Of a DNA stretch of 64,000 nt, positions 44,679 to 54,389 are shown one piece after another. The position numbers were made by a program, and so were the translations under genes. The notes under the pieces are model-generated. The model worked only from the letters and a program-made list of their open reading frames with translations, did not search any database and had not been told where the DNA came from. Positions within the stretch are counted from its first letter, which is position 1, and each line of letters begins with the position of its first letter. Source of the stretch: Gelidibacter salicanalis (GTDB taxonomy: Bacteria; Bacteroidota; Bacteroidia; Flavobacteriales; Flavobacteriaceae); assembly GCF_016469035.1 (NCBI RefSeq), contig NZ_JAEHJZ010000018.1, positions 124,001 to 188,000 on the forward strand, given 5' to 3'.

Positions 44679-45107
44679 CTATTTTATAATGCTATCTTTA
44701 ATAATAAAATTGAAAAGTTGTGTTGTTAAGGAATGACTAATTATATGAGCTTTGGTGTAAAATTCATTTATTATCTGCTCACATTCACTTGAATTAGGTA
44801 TGAGCAGATCATATTGTTCAGTCTGCAAGATCTTTTTCAATTCCAATCTTAACGCTCCCTCCTTAAAAACCCTCTTTTTCTTAAAATCATCCATTCTTTG
44901 CCATCTATTATGAAATGATTGATAATAACCATAGTGCCGAGATAAATAAAGATGAGGTATATTGTTTTCTTGCTCTGAACTGTTTTCAGGTAAAACGGTA
45001 AAGAAAGTTACTTCTGAATTCGTTTGTCGTGCAAAATCGACGGTATATGAATAACGCTCATAATCAATATGCTGAATATCGAAAGGATAAAATATTTTTG
45101 AAGTCAT
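44679..45107 (-). CDS. Universal stress protein-like (C-terminal half degenerate)
   Basis: The product has 142 residues from the ATG at 45,107 (MTSKIFYPFDIQHIDYERYS). A longer frame to 45,245 would overlap the kinase gene. The opening (strand plus helix YTVDFARQTNSEVTFFTVLP) is like UspA family proteins of Bacteroidota. The usual ATP-binding G-2x-G-9x-G-S/T loop is not evident, and the sequence YDLLIPNSSECEQI stands where it would be. It is the last gene of a minus-strand group with a two-component system. A role in envelope or osmotic stress is inferred. Confidence 0.5.
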   Translation of the reverse strand: MTSKIFYPFDIQHIDYERYSYTVDFARQTNSEVTFFTVLPENSSEQENNIPHLYLSRHYGYYQSFHNRWQRMDDFKKKRVFKEGALRLELKKILQTEQYDLLIPNSSECEQIINEFYTKAHIISHSLTTQLFNFIIKDSIIK

Positions 45108-45165
45108 TAAGTAGCGATTATTAACATTAATATTCCCAAAACATAAAACCAAATTCTTAAGGGAA

Positions 45166-46419
45166 TTATAATTCAGAAAAAAATAAGACAAATCGGTGAA
45201 TTCCCTCGTGATGTTTATATTCAAGGGTAAACCCATAAAGTTCACAAATTTTACGGTTTATAGCTAAACCAAGACCCATAGATTCCGACGAATACTTATT
45301 CTTATGAAAGCGCTTAAAAAGTTTCTCCGGTTCTTCACTTAAAACATCTCCAGAATTTTCAATTACAAATTTTTCATTATCCAAACAAAGAAAAATAAAA
45401 CCCTCTTCTTTGTTATGCTGGATGGCATTCTTTATAAGGTTTGTAAATAGAATATTAGCCAGAATAGGGTCTAAAATCAAAATTTTATCAATGAGGGTTG
45501 TTTTAAGGTCATTTTTTTTAAATGCTATCATCTCCTCAAAGTTGTTCAATACATCTTCAACTATTTCCTTAATATTCAAATTCTGATTTTGATTGAATTC
45601 TTGGTTTTCAATTTTAGAAATTAAGGCAAGGGATCTACCTATTTTTGATAATTTAGTGGTTTCTCTATAAGTTGCCTGCACCATTTCTATCTCTCTTTCA
45701 TCGAGATTTTTACTTTCTAACAACAATTCCATTTTATTTCGCATCACCGCTAATGGTGTTTGCATTTCGTGCGAAACATTTTCATTAAATTCCTTAAGAT
45801 TTTGAAAATCCAATTCAATTTGGGTTATTAGAGAACTTACTACATTGTTGAGTTCTTTAAACTCGTTCACATCAGAAGTTTCAAAACACACCTTGTTTTT
45901 CTTCGTAATATCGTAACTGCGCAGTTTTGTTAAATTCTTAAAGAAAGGATTCCATAAATGTTTTGAGATTTTTTGATTTAAAAAAAACAGACCTGTTAAC
46001 ATTAATAATAAAATTAGCGCTGTTGTAACAAACAGACCTCTAATTAGATCATCGCTATCTAAGAGAATGTTTCTAAGCGTTATTTTATACCTTTCCTTGC
46101 CAATAGGGGTGTGAAATTCATAGTTCCTATAGGGGATTAAATCTTTTTCATACATTTCGTAGATTAAGGTATCCTTGAAAACATTGGTGTACGGTAAATT
46201 ATCCTTAATCGATATTATGTCTACAATATAATTAGAGGATGGAAGTTTTCCTTGTTCTTGAAATGAATAGTTTATGCGTTCGCTTTCATGTTTCAATTTT
46301 TCATCTATATCATCATAAACCATAAATTGAATGGAATAGTAAAAAATAATAATCGTCAACAAAGAAAAGAGAGAAAGAAAAATGAAATAGTATTTGCTGG
46401 TTTTTTCTAATAACTTCAT
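45166..46419 (-). CDS. Sensor histidine kinase
   Basis: The product has 417 residues. Two transmembrane helices (residues about 10-33 and 128-148) enclose a small periplasmic sensor. The H-box is FNENVSHEMQTPLAVMRNKM with phospho-acceptor His217. N-, G1- and G2-box regions follow (NLIKNAIQHNKEEGFIFL, FVIENSGDV, SMGLGLAINRKICELYG). The start overlaps the regulator's stop by four bases (ATGA). The extracellular signal is unknown; the neighbouring cation transporters are plausible targets. Confidence 0.93.
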   Translation of the reverse strand: MKLLEKTSKYYFIFLSLFSLLTIIIFYYSIQFMVYDDIDEKLKHESERINYSFQEQGKLPSSNYIVDIISIKDNLPYTNVFKDTLIYEMYEKDLIPYRNYEFHTPIGKERYKITLRNILLDSDDLIRGLFVTTALILLLMLTGLFFLNQKISKHLWNPFFKNLTKLRSYDITKKNKVCFETSDVNEFKELNNVVSSLITQIELDFQNLKEFNENVSHEMQTPLAVMRNKMELLLESKNLDEREIEMVQATYRETTKLSKIGRSLALISKIENQEFNQNQNLNIKEIVEDVLNNFEEMIAFKKNDLKTTLIDKILILDPILANILFTNLIKNAIQHNKEEGFIFLCLDNEKFVIENSGDVLSEEPEKLFKRFHKNKYSSESMGLGLAINRKICELYGFTLEYKHHEGIHRFVLFFSEL

Positions 46420-47099
46420 TCTTGATCACTAAATTTATAGCCTACTCTATAGATAGATTTGATATAGTCTTGTCCACCGAAATCTGAGATTTTTTTTCGC
46501 AAATTAGCTAGATGTGTATATATAAAATTAAATGAATCTGAATTTTCTATATGGTCGCCCCAAATATGTTCTGCAATGGCTTCCTTTGTCAGTAAGCGAT
46601 TTTTATTAGCGATGAAGAAATTGATAATATCATATTCTTTTTGTGTTAGAGTTAAAGCTTGTTCATTTACTAAAACCAAGCGTTTTTCAGGTATTATTTT
46701 TATTTCATTGAAAATAATATCGTTGCTACCATTATAAATCTTTCGCCTGTACAGTGCTTTTATCCTGGCATTGAGTTCTGGCAGATAGAAAGGCTTTGTC
46801 AAATAATCATCTGCGCCCAATTCCAACCCATTTATTTTATCATCTAAAGCATTCTTTGCCGAAATGACAATGATGCCCACATCAATATTCTCTTGCTTAA
46901 CTTCTCTTATAATATCCAACCCGCTACCATCTGGTAATGTAATATCAATTACTAATAAATCATATTGAAAATCATTTATTTTTGACAATGCTGATTGATA
47001 ATCTTTAGCAATCTCGCATACATTGCCTTCACGCTCAAGATACTCTTTAATGTCTTTTAATAATTCTATATTGTCCTCAATAACCAATATTTTCATCAA
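46416..47099 (-). CDS. OmpR/PhoB family response regulator
   Basis: The product has 227 residues. The receiver domain has acidic pocket IEDN, phospho-acceptor Asp52 in LVIDITLPDGSG, and Lys102 in GADDYLTKPF. The C-terminal winged helix reads LTLTQKEYDIINFFIANKNR, then YTHLANLRKKISDFG and YRVGYKF. It is coupled to the kinase by the ATGA overlap. It probably regulates the cargo block that lies upstream on the same strand. Confidence 0.93.
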   Translation of the reverse strand: MMKILVIEDNIELLKDIKEYLEREGNVCEIAKDYQSALSKINDFQYDLLVIDITLPDGSGLDIIREVKQENIDVGIIVISAKNALDDKINGLELGADDYLTKPFYLPELNARIKALYRRKIYNGSNDIIFNEIKIIPEKRLVLVNEQALTLTQKEYDIINFFIANKNRLLTKEAIAEHIWGDHIENSDSFNFIYTHLANLRKKISDFGGQDYIKSIYRVGYKFSDQE

Positions 47100-47127
47100 T
47101 AAGCATTTTAAATTATAAAAACCACCA

Positions 47128-47451
47128 TTAATTTGTTTGTTTTGATATTTTCTCTGAGGATTGATAGATTTTATTGAATTTCAACTCTAACTTTTCATAT
47201 AGTTCGTGACCATCTTTAAAAGAGCCACCCTCCTTTAAATAGAAATATAAATTGTCAAAATTAACAATTAGTTCGTTCATTTGTCCTACGGGAACATTTA
47301 ACTCGTTTTTATATGTCAGCCAATTATTGCTAATCAAACTGTTGGTGTTTTGATTTACATAGCTTAACGCTAGCGAGTGATTTAGATAATTTTCAAGTAA
47401 AATTCGTTTTTTCAAACAATCAAACGCAAGAGAAAATGATTTAAGTTCCAT
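47128..47451 (-). CDS. Hypothetical protein
   Basis: The product has 107 residues, helical, with no signal peptide and no known motif (FSLAFDCLKKRILLENYLNH, then LKEGGSFKDGHELYEKLELK). It lies 28 bases upstream of the response regulator on the same strand, so it may be co-transcribed. It may be a cytoplasmic adaptor; this cannot be tested from sequence alone. Confidence 0.55.
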   Translation of the reverse strand: MELKSFSLAFDCLKKRILLENYLNHSLALSYVNQNTNSLISNNWLTYKNELNVPVGQMNELIVNFDNLYFYLKEGGSFKDGHELYEKLELKFNKIYQSSEKISKQTN

Positions 47452-47555
47452 AAGTCCTATATACCTTAATTTGTTTTGTGATATCTATTTCTTTTATTAT
47501 TTGGAATATATTTATACGATCCTTATATAGGTGAATTCTAAATCAAAAAAAGATT

Positions 47556-47812
47556 TTAAAAATCAAATAAATCACCTAAAAAAGAATCCCGCTTCTTTTT
47601 TCTATAATCAGGATGTTTTTGATCAAACTTGGTATATTCTTGTTGTGAATCTTTACTTTGTCGATAGGTTTGAGTATTTTCAGAAGAACGCTCGATAATT
47701 TAGTCAAGTTCTCCACGATCTAACCATATACCTCGGCAATCTGGGCAATAGTCAATTTCTACACTTTACGGTCAGTCATTTCTAAGTTCCTAGTACAATT
47801 TGGACATTTCAT
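47556..47812 (-). pseudogene. TFIIB-type zinc-ribbon protein, frameshifted
   Basis: From the ATG at 47,812 the frame reads MKCPNCTRNLEMTDRKV, then a TAG. After a shift the second half follows: VEIDYCPDCRGIWLDRGELD, a TAA, then IIERSSENTQTYRQ and the tail KKKRDSFLGDLFDF with TAA at 47,558-47,556. The CPxC...CPDC pairs and the WLDRGELD motif identify the zf-TFIIB family. One frameshift and one nonsense codon inactivate it. Confidence 0.75.
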
Positions 47813-47863
47813 TTTTGAATGTTTTTTATATTATTAGTTCCTCATCTTAATCAGATACCGTAA

Positions 47864-48175
47864 TTAATTGAGAATATTTTGCAATGATTTCATAGTTTTA
47901 TTCGACATAGAGTCAACCTTGTTTGCAATGGAATCTACCTTGGAACGATTCTTTTCAAATAGAGAATCTAGCTCCTTTATTTTACCTGTTTTTAATTCAA
48001 CCAAAGAGTCAATATTTTTAAATTTATCTGTTTTTGCAGTTACAATTGAATCAAGTTGCTCTGCTTTGTTACTTAAGCTATCAAGGTTTTCATTAACTTT
48101 ATTATTCATTTCACTACACGACATTAATAAAAATATCATTATAGACGATAAACTGTATTTTAAAATGTTTTTCAT
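47864..48175 (-). CDS. Small coiled-coil lipoprotein
   Basis: The product has 103 residues with lipobox FLLMSC (Cys20). The mature part is a long helix with heptad-like repeats (LDSLSNKAEQLDSIVTAKTD, then IDSLVELKTGKIKELDSLFE), like Lpp-type periplasmic coiled coils. It is the first gene in front of the zinc-ribbon remnant. It may tether or space the outer membrane; that is inferred from form. Confidence 0.65.
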   Translation of the reverse strand: MKNILKYSLSSIMIFLLMSCSEMNNKVNENLDSLSNKAEQLDSIVTAKTDKFKNIDSLVELKTGKIKELDSLFEKNRSKVDSIANKVDSMSNKTMKSLQNILN

Positions 48176-48326
48176 GATTTCCTATTTTATATTTCCTTTT
48201 ATTAATCCTATTACAATCATTTTATGTTTGAAATTTGGTACTAATGTATAATGTAATTCTTTAGCAAAATATAAGAAGGGTAAGCGTTTTGTTTTTTATT
48301 GGAATATAATCCTCAATTTAAAAAAA

Positions 48327-49100
48327 TTACAGTTCACTAATAAAAATCAAAAAAACTACTCCAATCGCGATTCTATAATATCCAAAATGTTTGAATCCGT
48401 AATTCTCTACTATTTTTAGAAATATTTTTACCGCAAACCAAGCACTAATAAAAGCAACCAACAAACCAATACCCAATAATTTTAGTTCATAAGCGGAAAA
48501 AGAAATTGGTGTTTTAAGCAAATCATAGCCCGTAGCAGCAAACATAGTCGGTATTGCCAATAAGAATGAAAATTCAGTTGCTTGTTTTTTGTTAAAGCCA
48601 TTGAATACGCCGCCTACGATGCTTGCAGCCGCTCTCGAAGTTCCCGGTATCATTGATAAGCACTGCATAAGCCCTATGTAAAAAGCATTTTTATTTGATA
48701 TTTGCTCTAAGCTCTTTATTTTACTTTGGGTGTTTACCACCCTTCTGTCAATTAGTATTAAAACTACACCTCCTATAATTAGTGATATAGAAACCACGAT
48801 AGGATCGAAAAGTACATCCTTAATAAAATCGTATGCCAAAAAACCGATGATGGCAGTGGGAATAAACGCAATAAATAATTTGATGTAAATATCAACACTT
48901 TGAAAAAATCGTTTTATATACATTAAAGCTATAGCAAGAACAGCCCCTAACTGAATAACAATTTCGAAAGTTTTTACAAATTCATCATCGTGAATTTTCA
49001 TTGCCGAAGAGGCGAGAATCATGTGCCCAGTAGATGAAACGGGAAGAAATTCTGTTAGTCCTTCGATGATTGCTATAATTATAGCCTGTAGTACATTCAT
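48327..49100 (-). CDS. uppP: Undecaprenyl-diphosphatase UppP (BacA)
   Basis: The product has 257 residues with about eight transmembrane segments. The catalytic motifs are EGLTEFLPVSSTGHM (residues 14-28) and PGTSRAAASIVGG. It recycles undecaprenyl pyrophosphate for cell-wall and glycan synthesis, and in extra copies can give bacitracin tolerance. It is adjacent to apbE (one base between) in a minus-strand operon. A copy on a mobile element suggests an accessory role alongside the chromosomal enzyme. Confidence 0.95.
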   Translation of the reverse strand: MNVLQAIIIAIIEGLTEFLPVSSTGHMILASSAMKIHDDEFVKTFEIVIQLGAVLAIALMYIKRFFQSVDIYIKLFIAFIPTAIIGFLAYDFIKDVLFDPIVVSISLIIGGVVLILIDRRVVNTQSKIKSLEQISNKNAFYIGLMQCLSMIPGTSRAAASIVGGVFNGFNKKQATEFSFLLAIPTMFAATGYDLLKTPISFSAYELKLLGIGLLVAFISAWFAVKIFLKIVENYGFKHFGYYRIAIGVVFLIFISEL

Positions 49101-49101
49101 A

Positions 49102-50100
49102 TTACTCTTGTAAAAATTTATTAGAACTCCATACTTTTAAAGAATCATTTTCTGAAAAAATTAGAAAGCCCTCAATAGCGAGCTTGTCTTCAATAAATTG
49201 TTTTGCCTTATTGAGCCCCATTGCCATACAGGCCGTTGCTAGCGCATCTGCCTCGGTTGACGCTTTAGATTTGATGCTGGCGCTCAACAAATGATGCGAT
49301 ACGGGAAAACCTGTTTTCGGGTCTACAATATGAGAATGCTTGTTACCTAGGCTATCTGAATAAAATTTTCTGTAACTTCCTGAAGTGCTTAAACCCACAT
49401 CGTTCAAATAAACGGTATTTATTACCGCTCTTTCTGACATTGAAGTGGTGCTGCTGGGTTTTTCGATGCCGATGAGCCAGATTTTTCCCCTAGGATTGTT
49501 TCCTTTGGCATACATTTCTCCTCCAAGTTCAATCATATAGTTTTTTACACCACTTTTATTTAAAATAGACGCAATTGCATCGATGGTATATCCTTCGCCT
49601 AGGGCGCTCAAATCAATTTCAACTCCTGTTTCCGTGGTCTTTATCAGATTTTTTTCAATGGAAATGTTATTCTTAAAATCAGTCAATTTTAGTAATTGAA
49701 CAACTTTTGAGGTATCTATTTCAGCCCTATTCTCAAATCCATTTTTCCATTCACTTATTAAAGGATAAATAGCTGGATTAAAATATCCGTTTGATTGGTT
49801 ATAATAGTATTGTGCCTTTTTGAGCATATCCACAAAAGTAGGCGATGGGTCTTTATAAACCCCTGTTCTGTTTAAAACAGAGATTTGCGAATTTTTATCA
49901 TAGGTATTGGCCGCACGGTCAACTGCTTTAAAAACAGAGTCTATTTGTTTTGAAAAATCAATATGAGAATCAATTTGAATGTTATATTCTGTACCAAAAA
50001 CCACTCCTTGTAGTGTTTTGTAGGTTTCTTTGTTATTAGTTTTACAACTCACTAAAAACAACAACACAACTACACAAAAAAAGTAGATAGCTCCTTTCAT
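49102..50100 (-). CDS. apbE: FAD:protein FMN transferase (ApbE), lipoprotein
   Basis: The product has 332 residues with lipobox FLVSC (Cys19). ApbE motifs are IDLSALGEGYTIDAIASIL (flavin-binding), LGGEMYAKG, DVGLSTSGSYRKF, HIVDPKTGFPV and STEADALATACMAMG. The enzyme attaches FMN to Thr of redox proteins such as RnfG or NqrB/C. No such acceptor is nearby. It is packed between uppP and corA, with zero or one base gaps. Confidence 0.95.
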   Translation of the reverse strand: MKGAIYFFCVVVLLFLVSCKTNNKETYKTLQGVVFGTEYNIQIDSHIDFSKQIDSVFKAVDRAANTYDKNSQISVLNRTGVYKDPSPTFVDMLKKAQYYYNQSNGYFNPAIYPLISEWKNGFENRAEIDTSKVVQLLKLTDFKNNISIEKNLIKTTETGVEIDLSALGEGYTIDAIASILNKSGVKNYMIELGGEMYAKGNNPRGKIWLIGIEKPSSTTSMSERAVINTVYLNDVGLSTSGSYRKFYSDSLGNKHSHIVDPKTGFPVSHHLLSASIKSKASTEADALATACMAMGLNKAKQFIEDKLAIEGFLIFSENDSLKVWSSNKFLQE

Positions 50101-50973
50101 TTACAACCAGTTTTTACGTCTAAAAAACAGCAACGTAATTAAAGAGGAAAGTACCATAAAACCAATAGCAAATGGATATCCCCAAGTTTTGTCCAATTCT
50201 GGCATATACTTAAAATTCATACCATACATACTGGCTATTAAGGTGGGTGCCATAAAAATAACAGTAACTACCGTGAAAATTTTTATGATTTGGTTTTGCT
50301 CTATATCAACTAAACCAAGAAAGGTGTTTTGAAGAAATTCGAGCCTGTCGAAATTAAAATTAGTGTGTTCTAATAAAGAACCATAATCTTTTATTATTAT
50401 TCGTATGGTGTCATATTTATCTGTTGAAAAAAAATAAGTTTTAAAAGTGGCGGACAGTATTCTTTGCTTTTCTATAATATTTTCACGTATGGATATGGTG
50501 GTTTCTTGTAAGGCGGTTATTTTATCCGTTGTGCTTTTTATAAAGTCCGCATCAAAATCAATACTTATCTCGAGTAGGGTCAAAAAAACATCAATACCGT
50601 TTTTAGGTCGATACGGCTTTATTTTATGATAATAGGCATGAGAAAAAGTTTTATAATCCTTTTGACGTTGGTTAATTAAAAAATTGTCTTTTAAAATAGA
50701 TGATATGGGTTCATTTATGAAGTTTTCATTTTCGGTGCTTAAAAAATTAAGATTTATGCCTATCTCATTATCAGATTCAATATATTTTGAACTGGATTCA
50801 ATTTCTTCTCTTTCTTGCCGTGTAAATAGCTCTATTTTTAGCGTTGTTTCTTCGAAATTTTTATCTTCTTCTGTTGGGTCAATCAAATTAATCCAAATAC
50901 AGTTGGAAGCCACAGCATCTAATCCGGATGTTATTTTCAGTTGCCCATTTTCTCTACTTGTGAATTTTATCAT
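50101..50973 (-). CDS. corA: CorA-family divalent cation channel
   Basis: The product has 290 residues. The long cytoplasmic domain is followed by two C-terminal transmembrane helices with the selectivity motif YGMNFKYMPEL between them and a terminal RRKNWL. It would import Mg2+, Co2+ or Ni2+. The start at 50,973 is the only good ATG. It abuts apbE directly. A second CorA lies at 53,032. Confidence 0.9.
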   Translation of the reverse strand: MIKFTSRENGQLKITSGLDAVASNCIWINLIDPTEEDKNFEETTLKIELFTRQEREEIESSSKYIESDNEIGINLNFLSTENENFINEPISSILKDNFLINQRQKDYKTFSHAYYHKIKPYRPKNGIDVFLTLLEISIDFDADFIKSTTDKITALQETTISIRENIIEKQRILSATFKTYFFSTDKYDTIRIIIKDYGSLLEHTNFNFDRLEFLQNTFLGLVDIEQNQIIKIFTVVTVIFMAPTLIASMYGMNFKYMPELDKTWGYPFAIGFMVLSSLITLLFFRRKNWL

Positions 50974-51021
50974 TTGACCGCTGTCTTAACTTTTTAGAAA
51001 TCCCATAACTTACGCTTGTCA

Positions 51022-51984
51022 TTATTGTTTAATAATAAGATAAGTTATATACATTGCGTAAGTAATTATAAAAAACATTCCATTCCAGCGGTCAATATGG
51101 TTTTTCTTACCTATTACTAATGCTATAATTAAAAAACTGCTTGCAAGTAATACGGTTAAAATGTCTGTATTATTTTCTGCGGCAAAAGGTAACGGCTTGA
51201 TTAAAGAGCTTATTCCCAAAATCCACAGTAAATTGAAGATATTTGAACCTACAACATTACCTATTGCAATATCTGTGTTTTTGCGGTATGCAGCAACGGC
51301 AGAGGTGGCTAATTCAGGTAAGGAGGTTCCAACCGCTACAATAGTCAATCCTATAAATGATTCGCTTAATCCATACATTTTAGCAAAAACTATTGCTCCA
51401 TCAACAATCCACTTACCTCCAAAAAACAAGCCCAAGCAGCCCAAAACGATATATAAAATGGATTTATTGGTTGAGTACCTAATTATGTCATCTGTTGAAA
51501 TAGTAATGTCTTTTTCTTTCGATAATTTAAAGATATAGGCCATAAAAAGCAAAAAGAAAAATAAAAGCAGTATGCCATCCCAAAAACTCAATTCGTGCTT
51601 TACAGTATCAAAAGGTAATTCAGAATTAACAAGAAAGCCTACAAGTAATATAGCAGCTATAGAGAAAGGTATTTCTGAAAAAACTGTACTGTTTTTTAGC
51701 GGTAATGGATAAATTATCGCTGAAATACCAATAATCAATAATATATTAGAAATATTACTTCCAAGAATATTTCCTACAGCTATACCTGCACTGCCCTCTA
51801 TACTCGCCATAATATTTACAATCAATTCAGGCATTGATGTGCCAAAGGATACTATCGTTAAGCCTATAACTAAATCTGACCAACCAAAAGTCTTTGCGAT
51901 AGAAGAGGCTCCTTTAACTAATATATCTGCCCCTTTAATTAAAAGAGCAAAGCCCAAAACGAAGAGTGTTATTGTAATTACCAT
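51022..51984 (-). CDS. Calcium/sodium antiporter (CaCA family)
   Basis: The product has 320 residues with about ten transmembrane segments and the two inverted alpha repeats GLTIVSFGTSMPEL and GLTIVAVGTSLPEL that bind Ca2+/Na+. It belongs to the YrbG/CaxA-like K+-independent exchangers. It lies 48 bases upstream of corA in the same direction. The normal length and both repeats intact suggest it is functional. Confidence 0.95.
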   Translation of the reverse strand: MVITITLFVLGFALLIKGADILVKGASSIAKTFGWSDLVIGLTIVSFGTSMPELIVNIMASIEGSAGIAVGNILGSNISNILLIIGISAIIYPLPLKNSTVFSEIPFSIAAILLVGFLVNSELPFDTVKHELSFWDGILLLFFFLLFMAYIFKLSKEKDITISTDDIIRYSTNKSILYIVLGCLGLFFGGKWIVDGAIVFAKMYGLSESFIGLTIVAVGTSLPELATSAVAAYRKNTDIAIGNVVGSNIFNLLWILGISSLIKPLPFAAENNTDILTVLLASSFLIIALVIGKKNHIDRWNGMFFIITYAMYITYLIIKQ

Positions 51985-52066
51985 AAAATAGTGTCTATTA
52001 AAAGAGTTTTTTTTGATTCCTGACTGTGTTGTTGTAGCTTGTGCCTAACCGGTAGTGGTATATACA

Positions 52067-52942
52067 TTAATTAATGTTTTTCGTGAAGATATTTTTAAAT
52101 ATTTTTACCAGTATCAAGGCAATAATTCCCACAACCAAGCCTGTAATAAATTCGGCTAAAAGTGCTGGTAATGCCTTTAGAAGTTCGTGAACGAAGTGTA
52201 CATTATGTAAAAATATGCCACCAGCAACTAGAATAAGGGCTATAGTACCAATAACGGCTAAACTTTTAATAATCTTAGGTAGTGCCTGTACCAATATATT
52301 ACCAACAGTTTTTCTTATCCCATTTTTATTATTACTCAACTTAATTAATTTAAAGCCCAAGTCGTCCATTCTAACTATAAGTGCTACAATGCCATAAACC
52401 CCAACCGTTGCAATAAGTGCTACAAATGAAACCACTAAAATTTGAGTGGTTAAGGATTTCTCTAAAACAGTGCCAAGAGCTATAATTACAATTTCAACAG
52501 ATAAAATAAAGTCGGTTACAATAGCCGATTTTATTTTATCTTTTTCATGTGTTAAGATTTCACTTTCTGATAATTCTTTGGTTTCAATTGCACTTTTAGG
52601 ATGTTTATGGGGTATTAGATATTCGTAAATTTTCTCTGCACCTTCATATGCCAAATAAACAGCACCAATCAATAATATGATAGTAACTGCCCAAGGTACA
52701 AATGCACTTAAAAGAAATGCCAGCGGTAAAATAATGAGTTTGTTTAAAAATGAGCCTTTTGTAATGGCCCATAAAACCGGCATTTCTCTTGAAGAAACAA
52801 ATCCTGATGCTTTTTCGGCATTTACTGCCAAATCATCTCCTAAAATACCTGCTGTTTTTTTGGTGGCAATTTTACTCATTGCGGCAACATCATCCATAAG
52901 TGCTGCGATATCATCTAGTAATGCAAAAAATCCTGATGCCAT
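52067..52942 (-). CDS. DUF808 family membrane protein (YedI-like)
   Basis: The product has 291 residues. The N-terminus MASGFFALLDDIAALMDDVA is the family hallmark, followed by EMPVLWAITKGSFLNKLIIL and about six transmembrane segments. DUF808 proteins have no established function, but here the gene sits with ion transporters. A possible transport or regulatory role with CorA and CaCA is inferred. Confidence 0.9.
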   Translation of the reverse strand: MASGFFALLDDIAALMDDVAAMSKIATKKTAGILGDDLAVNAEKASGFVSSREMPVLWAITKGSFLNKLIILPLAFLLSAFVPWAVTIILLIGAVYLAYEGAEKIYEYLIPHKHPKSAIETKELSESEILTHEKDKIKSAIVTDFILSVEIVIIALGTVLEKSLTTQILVVSFVALIATVGVYGIVALIVRMDDLGFKLIKLSNNKNGIRKTVGNILVQALPKIIKSLAVIGTIALILVAGGIFLHNVHFVHELLKALPALLAEFITGLVVGIIALILVKIFKNIFTKNIN

Positions 52943-53031
52943 ATATTTTATTCTACTTTAATTGTTCGTTATCTATTTTTATGTACTCCTAAGGTGTCTG
53001 TTCCTTGCCGTATTTACTGGATATTTAGTTT

Positions 53032-53910
53032 TTAAAATATCTTTTTTAATTTAAACCAAACATAGATGACTAGTGCGACAAACACCATTACACCTAATGT
53101 TATGAAATAACCATTTTGCCATCTCAATTCCGGCATTATGTCAAAATTCATTCCGTAGATACCAGCTATAAAAGTCAATGGTAAAAAGAATGCCGAAAAA
53201 ACGGTCAACAGTTTCATTACATCACTACTTTTATGCGCAGTTATGGATAAATAGGTGTTTAAAATAGAATTGGCCTCTTCTATGGTTTCTTCATATTGCA
53301 AGAGATAATTAAGTGCGGTATCTTTTATATCACTTATAGTTGTGTCCAATTCTGTTGCTACAGAAATGTTATTGAGAACGTTTTGGGTTAGTTGCAACAA
53401 CTTTTTAGAAATTCGTGCTTCAGATTTTTGGTAATACAATGACTCGATGGAAAGCTTAAGTCCGTTTTTTAGAAATATTTCTTTTTCAAACTCATCCATT
53501 TTACTGCTTTGTATTTCAAGTGGATGCTTATAGGTCAGCAGCATATTGTCTATGATTTTCAACATTAGTGCTTGACTGCTATGATAAGTGTCCGGAACAT
53601 TTTTCAAGAAATCGAAATCAGCTCTGTGGATAGTCAAAAGATTATTGTCATTAATAAAAAAGGCTATTTTATTTGATAATTCCTCCACTGTAGTGGCATT
53701 TTTCATTGCTTCAGAAGTATAGGCCCGTAGAATAATAAACGTATAATCATTGATTTTTTCTATTTTGGGTAAATGACCGTGTTGTAAACTATCTTCCAAT
53801 AAATTAAAATCGAGATTAAAAGGTTGGTCTAGACTTTTTAGTTCATCTTGAGTTGGGTTTTTAAGGTCCGTCCAAGTGAAGTTGCTAAATGTTTTAGTTG
53901 TCCTGCTCAT
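53032..53910 (-). CDS. corA: CorA-family divalent cation channel (second copy)
   Basis: The product has 292 residues: cytoplasmic funnel domain and C-terminal YGMNFDIMPEL motif with transmembrane helices (LLTVFSAFFLPLTFIAGI, FITLGVMVFVALVIYV). It differs strongly from the CorA at 50,101, so it is not a recent duplicate. Its first 17 bases overlap the end of a decayed thioesterase gene. Its GMN loop is intact. Confidence 0.9.
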   Translation of the reverse strand: MSRTTKTFSNFTWTDLKNPTQDELKSLDQPFNLDFNLLEDSLQHGHLPKIEKINDYTFIILRAYTSEAMKNATTVEELSNKIAFFINDNNLLTIHRADFDFLKNVPDTYHSSQALMLKIIDNMLLTYKHPLEIQSSKMDEFEKEIFLKNGLKLSIESLYYQKSEARISKKLLQLTQNVLNNISVATELDTTISDIKDTALNYLLQYEETIEEANSILNTYLSITAHKSSDVMKLLTVFSAFFLPLTFIAGIYGMNFDIMPELRWQNGYFITLGVMVFVALVIYVWFKLKKIF

Positions 53911-54389
53911 TCGTAAAAAAAGGTTTCATTTCATTACTAATTTGCTCTCTTAAAGTCTTTAACTTCTGAGCATAATTTGCCATTTGCTTTTCTTTTTGAG
54001 TTTTAGGTATCCATTTTTTACAACTGTTGGTTCTTCAGTTTCGTCCACAGATACAAATACAATGACACAATGCGTTTTTTTTCAAAATCTGGTTGTTCGA
54101 AATTTCTAAAAAACACATCTACAGCTATGTGGATACTTGTATTTCCTGTCTAAATTACAGATGCGACAATCTTAATCACGTCACCTTTACTTACAGGCTT
54201 ATAAAACCTAATACCTCAAACATAAATGGTTACGCAATAATTACCGACCCAATTTCTTGCGCAGGTGTAGGCTGTTTGGTCTATCCTTTTCATAACAATT
54301 CCACCGTGAACTTTACCTCCAAAATTTACATCTGTAGGTTCACTGATAAAATGAAATGATATTTTGCGACTATTTTCATTTTTATTCAT
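53894..54389 (-). pseudogene. Acyl-CoA thioesterase (hotdog fold), broken
   Basis: From the ATG at 54,389: ISFHFISEPTDVNFGGKVHG, then VMKRIDQTAYTCA, GIRFYKPVSKGDVIKIVASV and GNTSIHIAVDVFFRNF, the YciA-type hotdog domain. A TGA and a TAG interrupt it, and a frameshift follows FEK. In the shifted frame the family tail reappears (TQKEKQMANYAQKLKTLREQ and on), stopping 17 bases inside corA. It overlaps the methyltransferase stop by eight bases, so the three genes once formed one operon. Multiple lesions show it is dead. Confidence 0.8.
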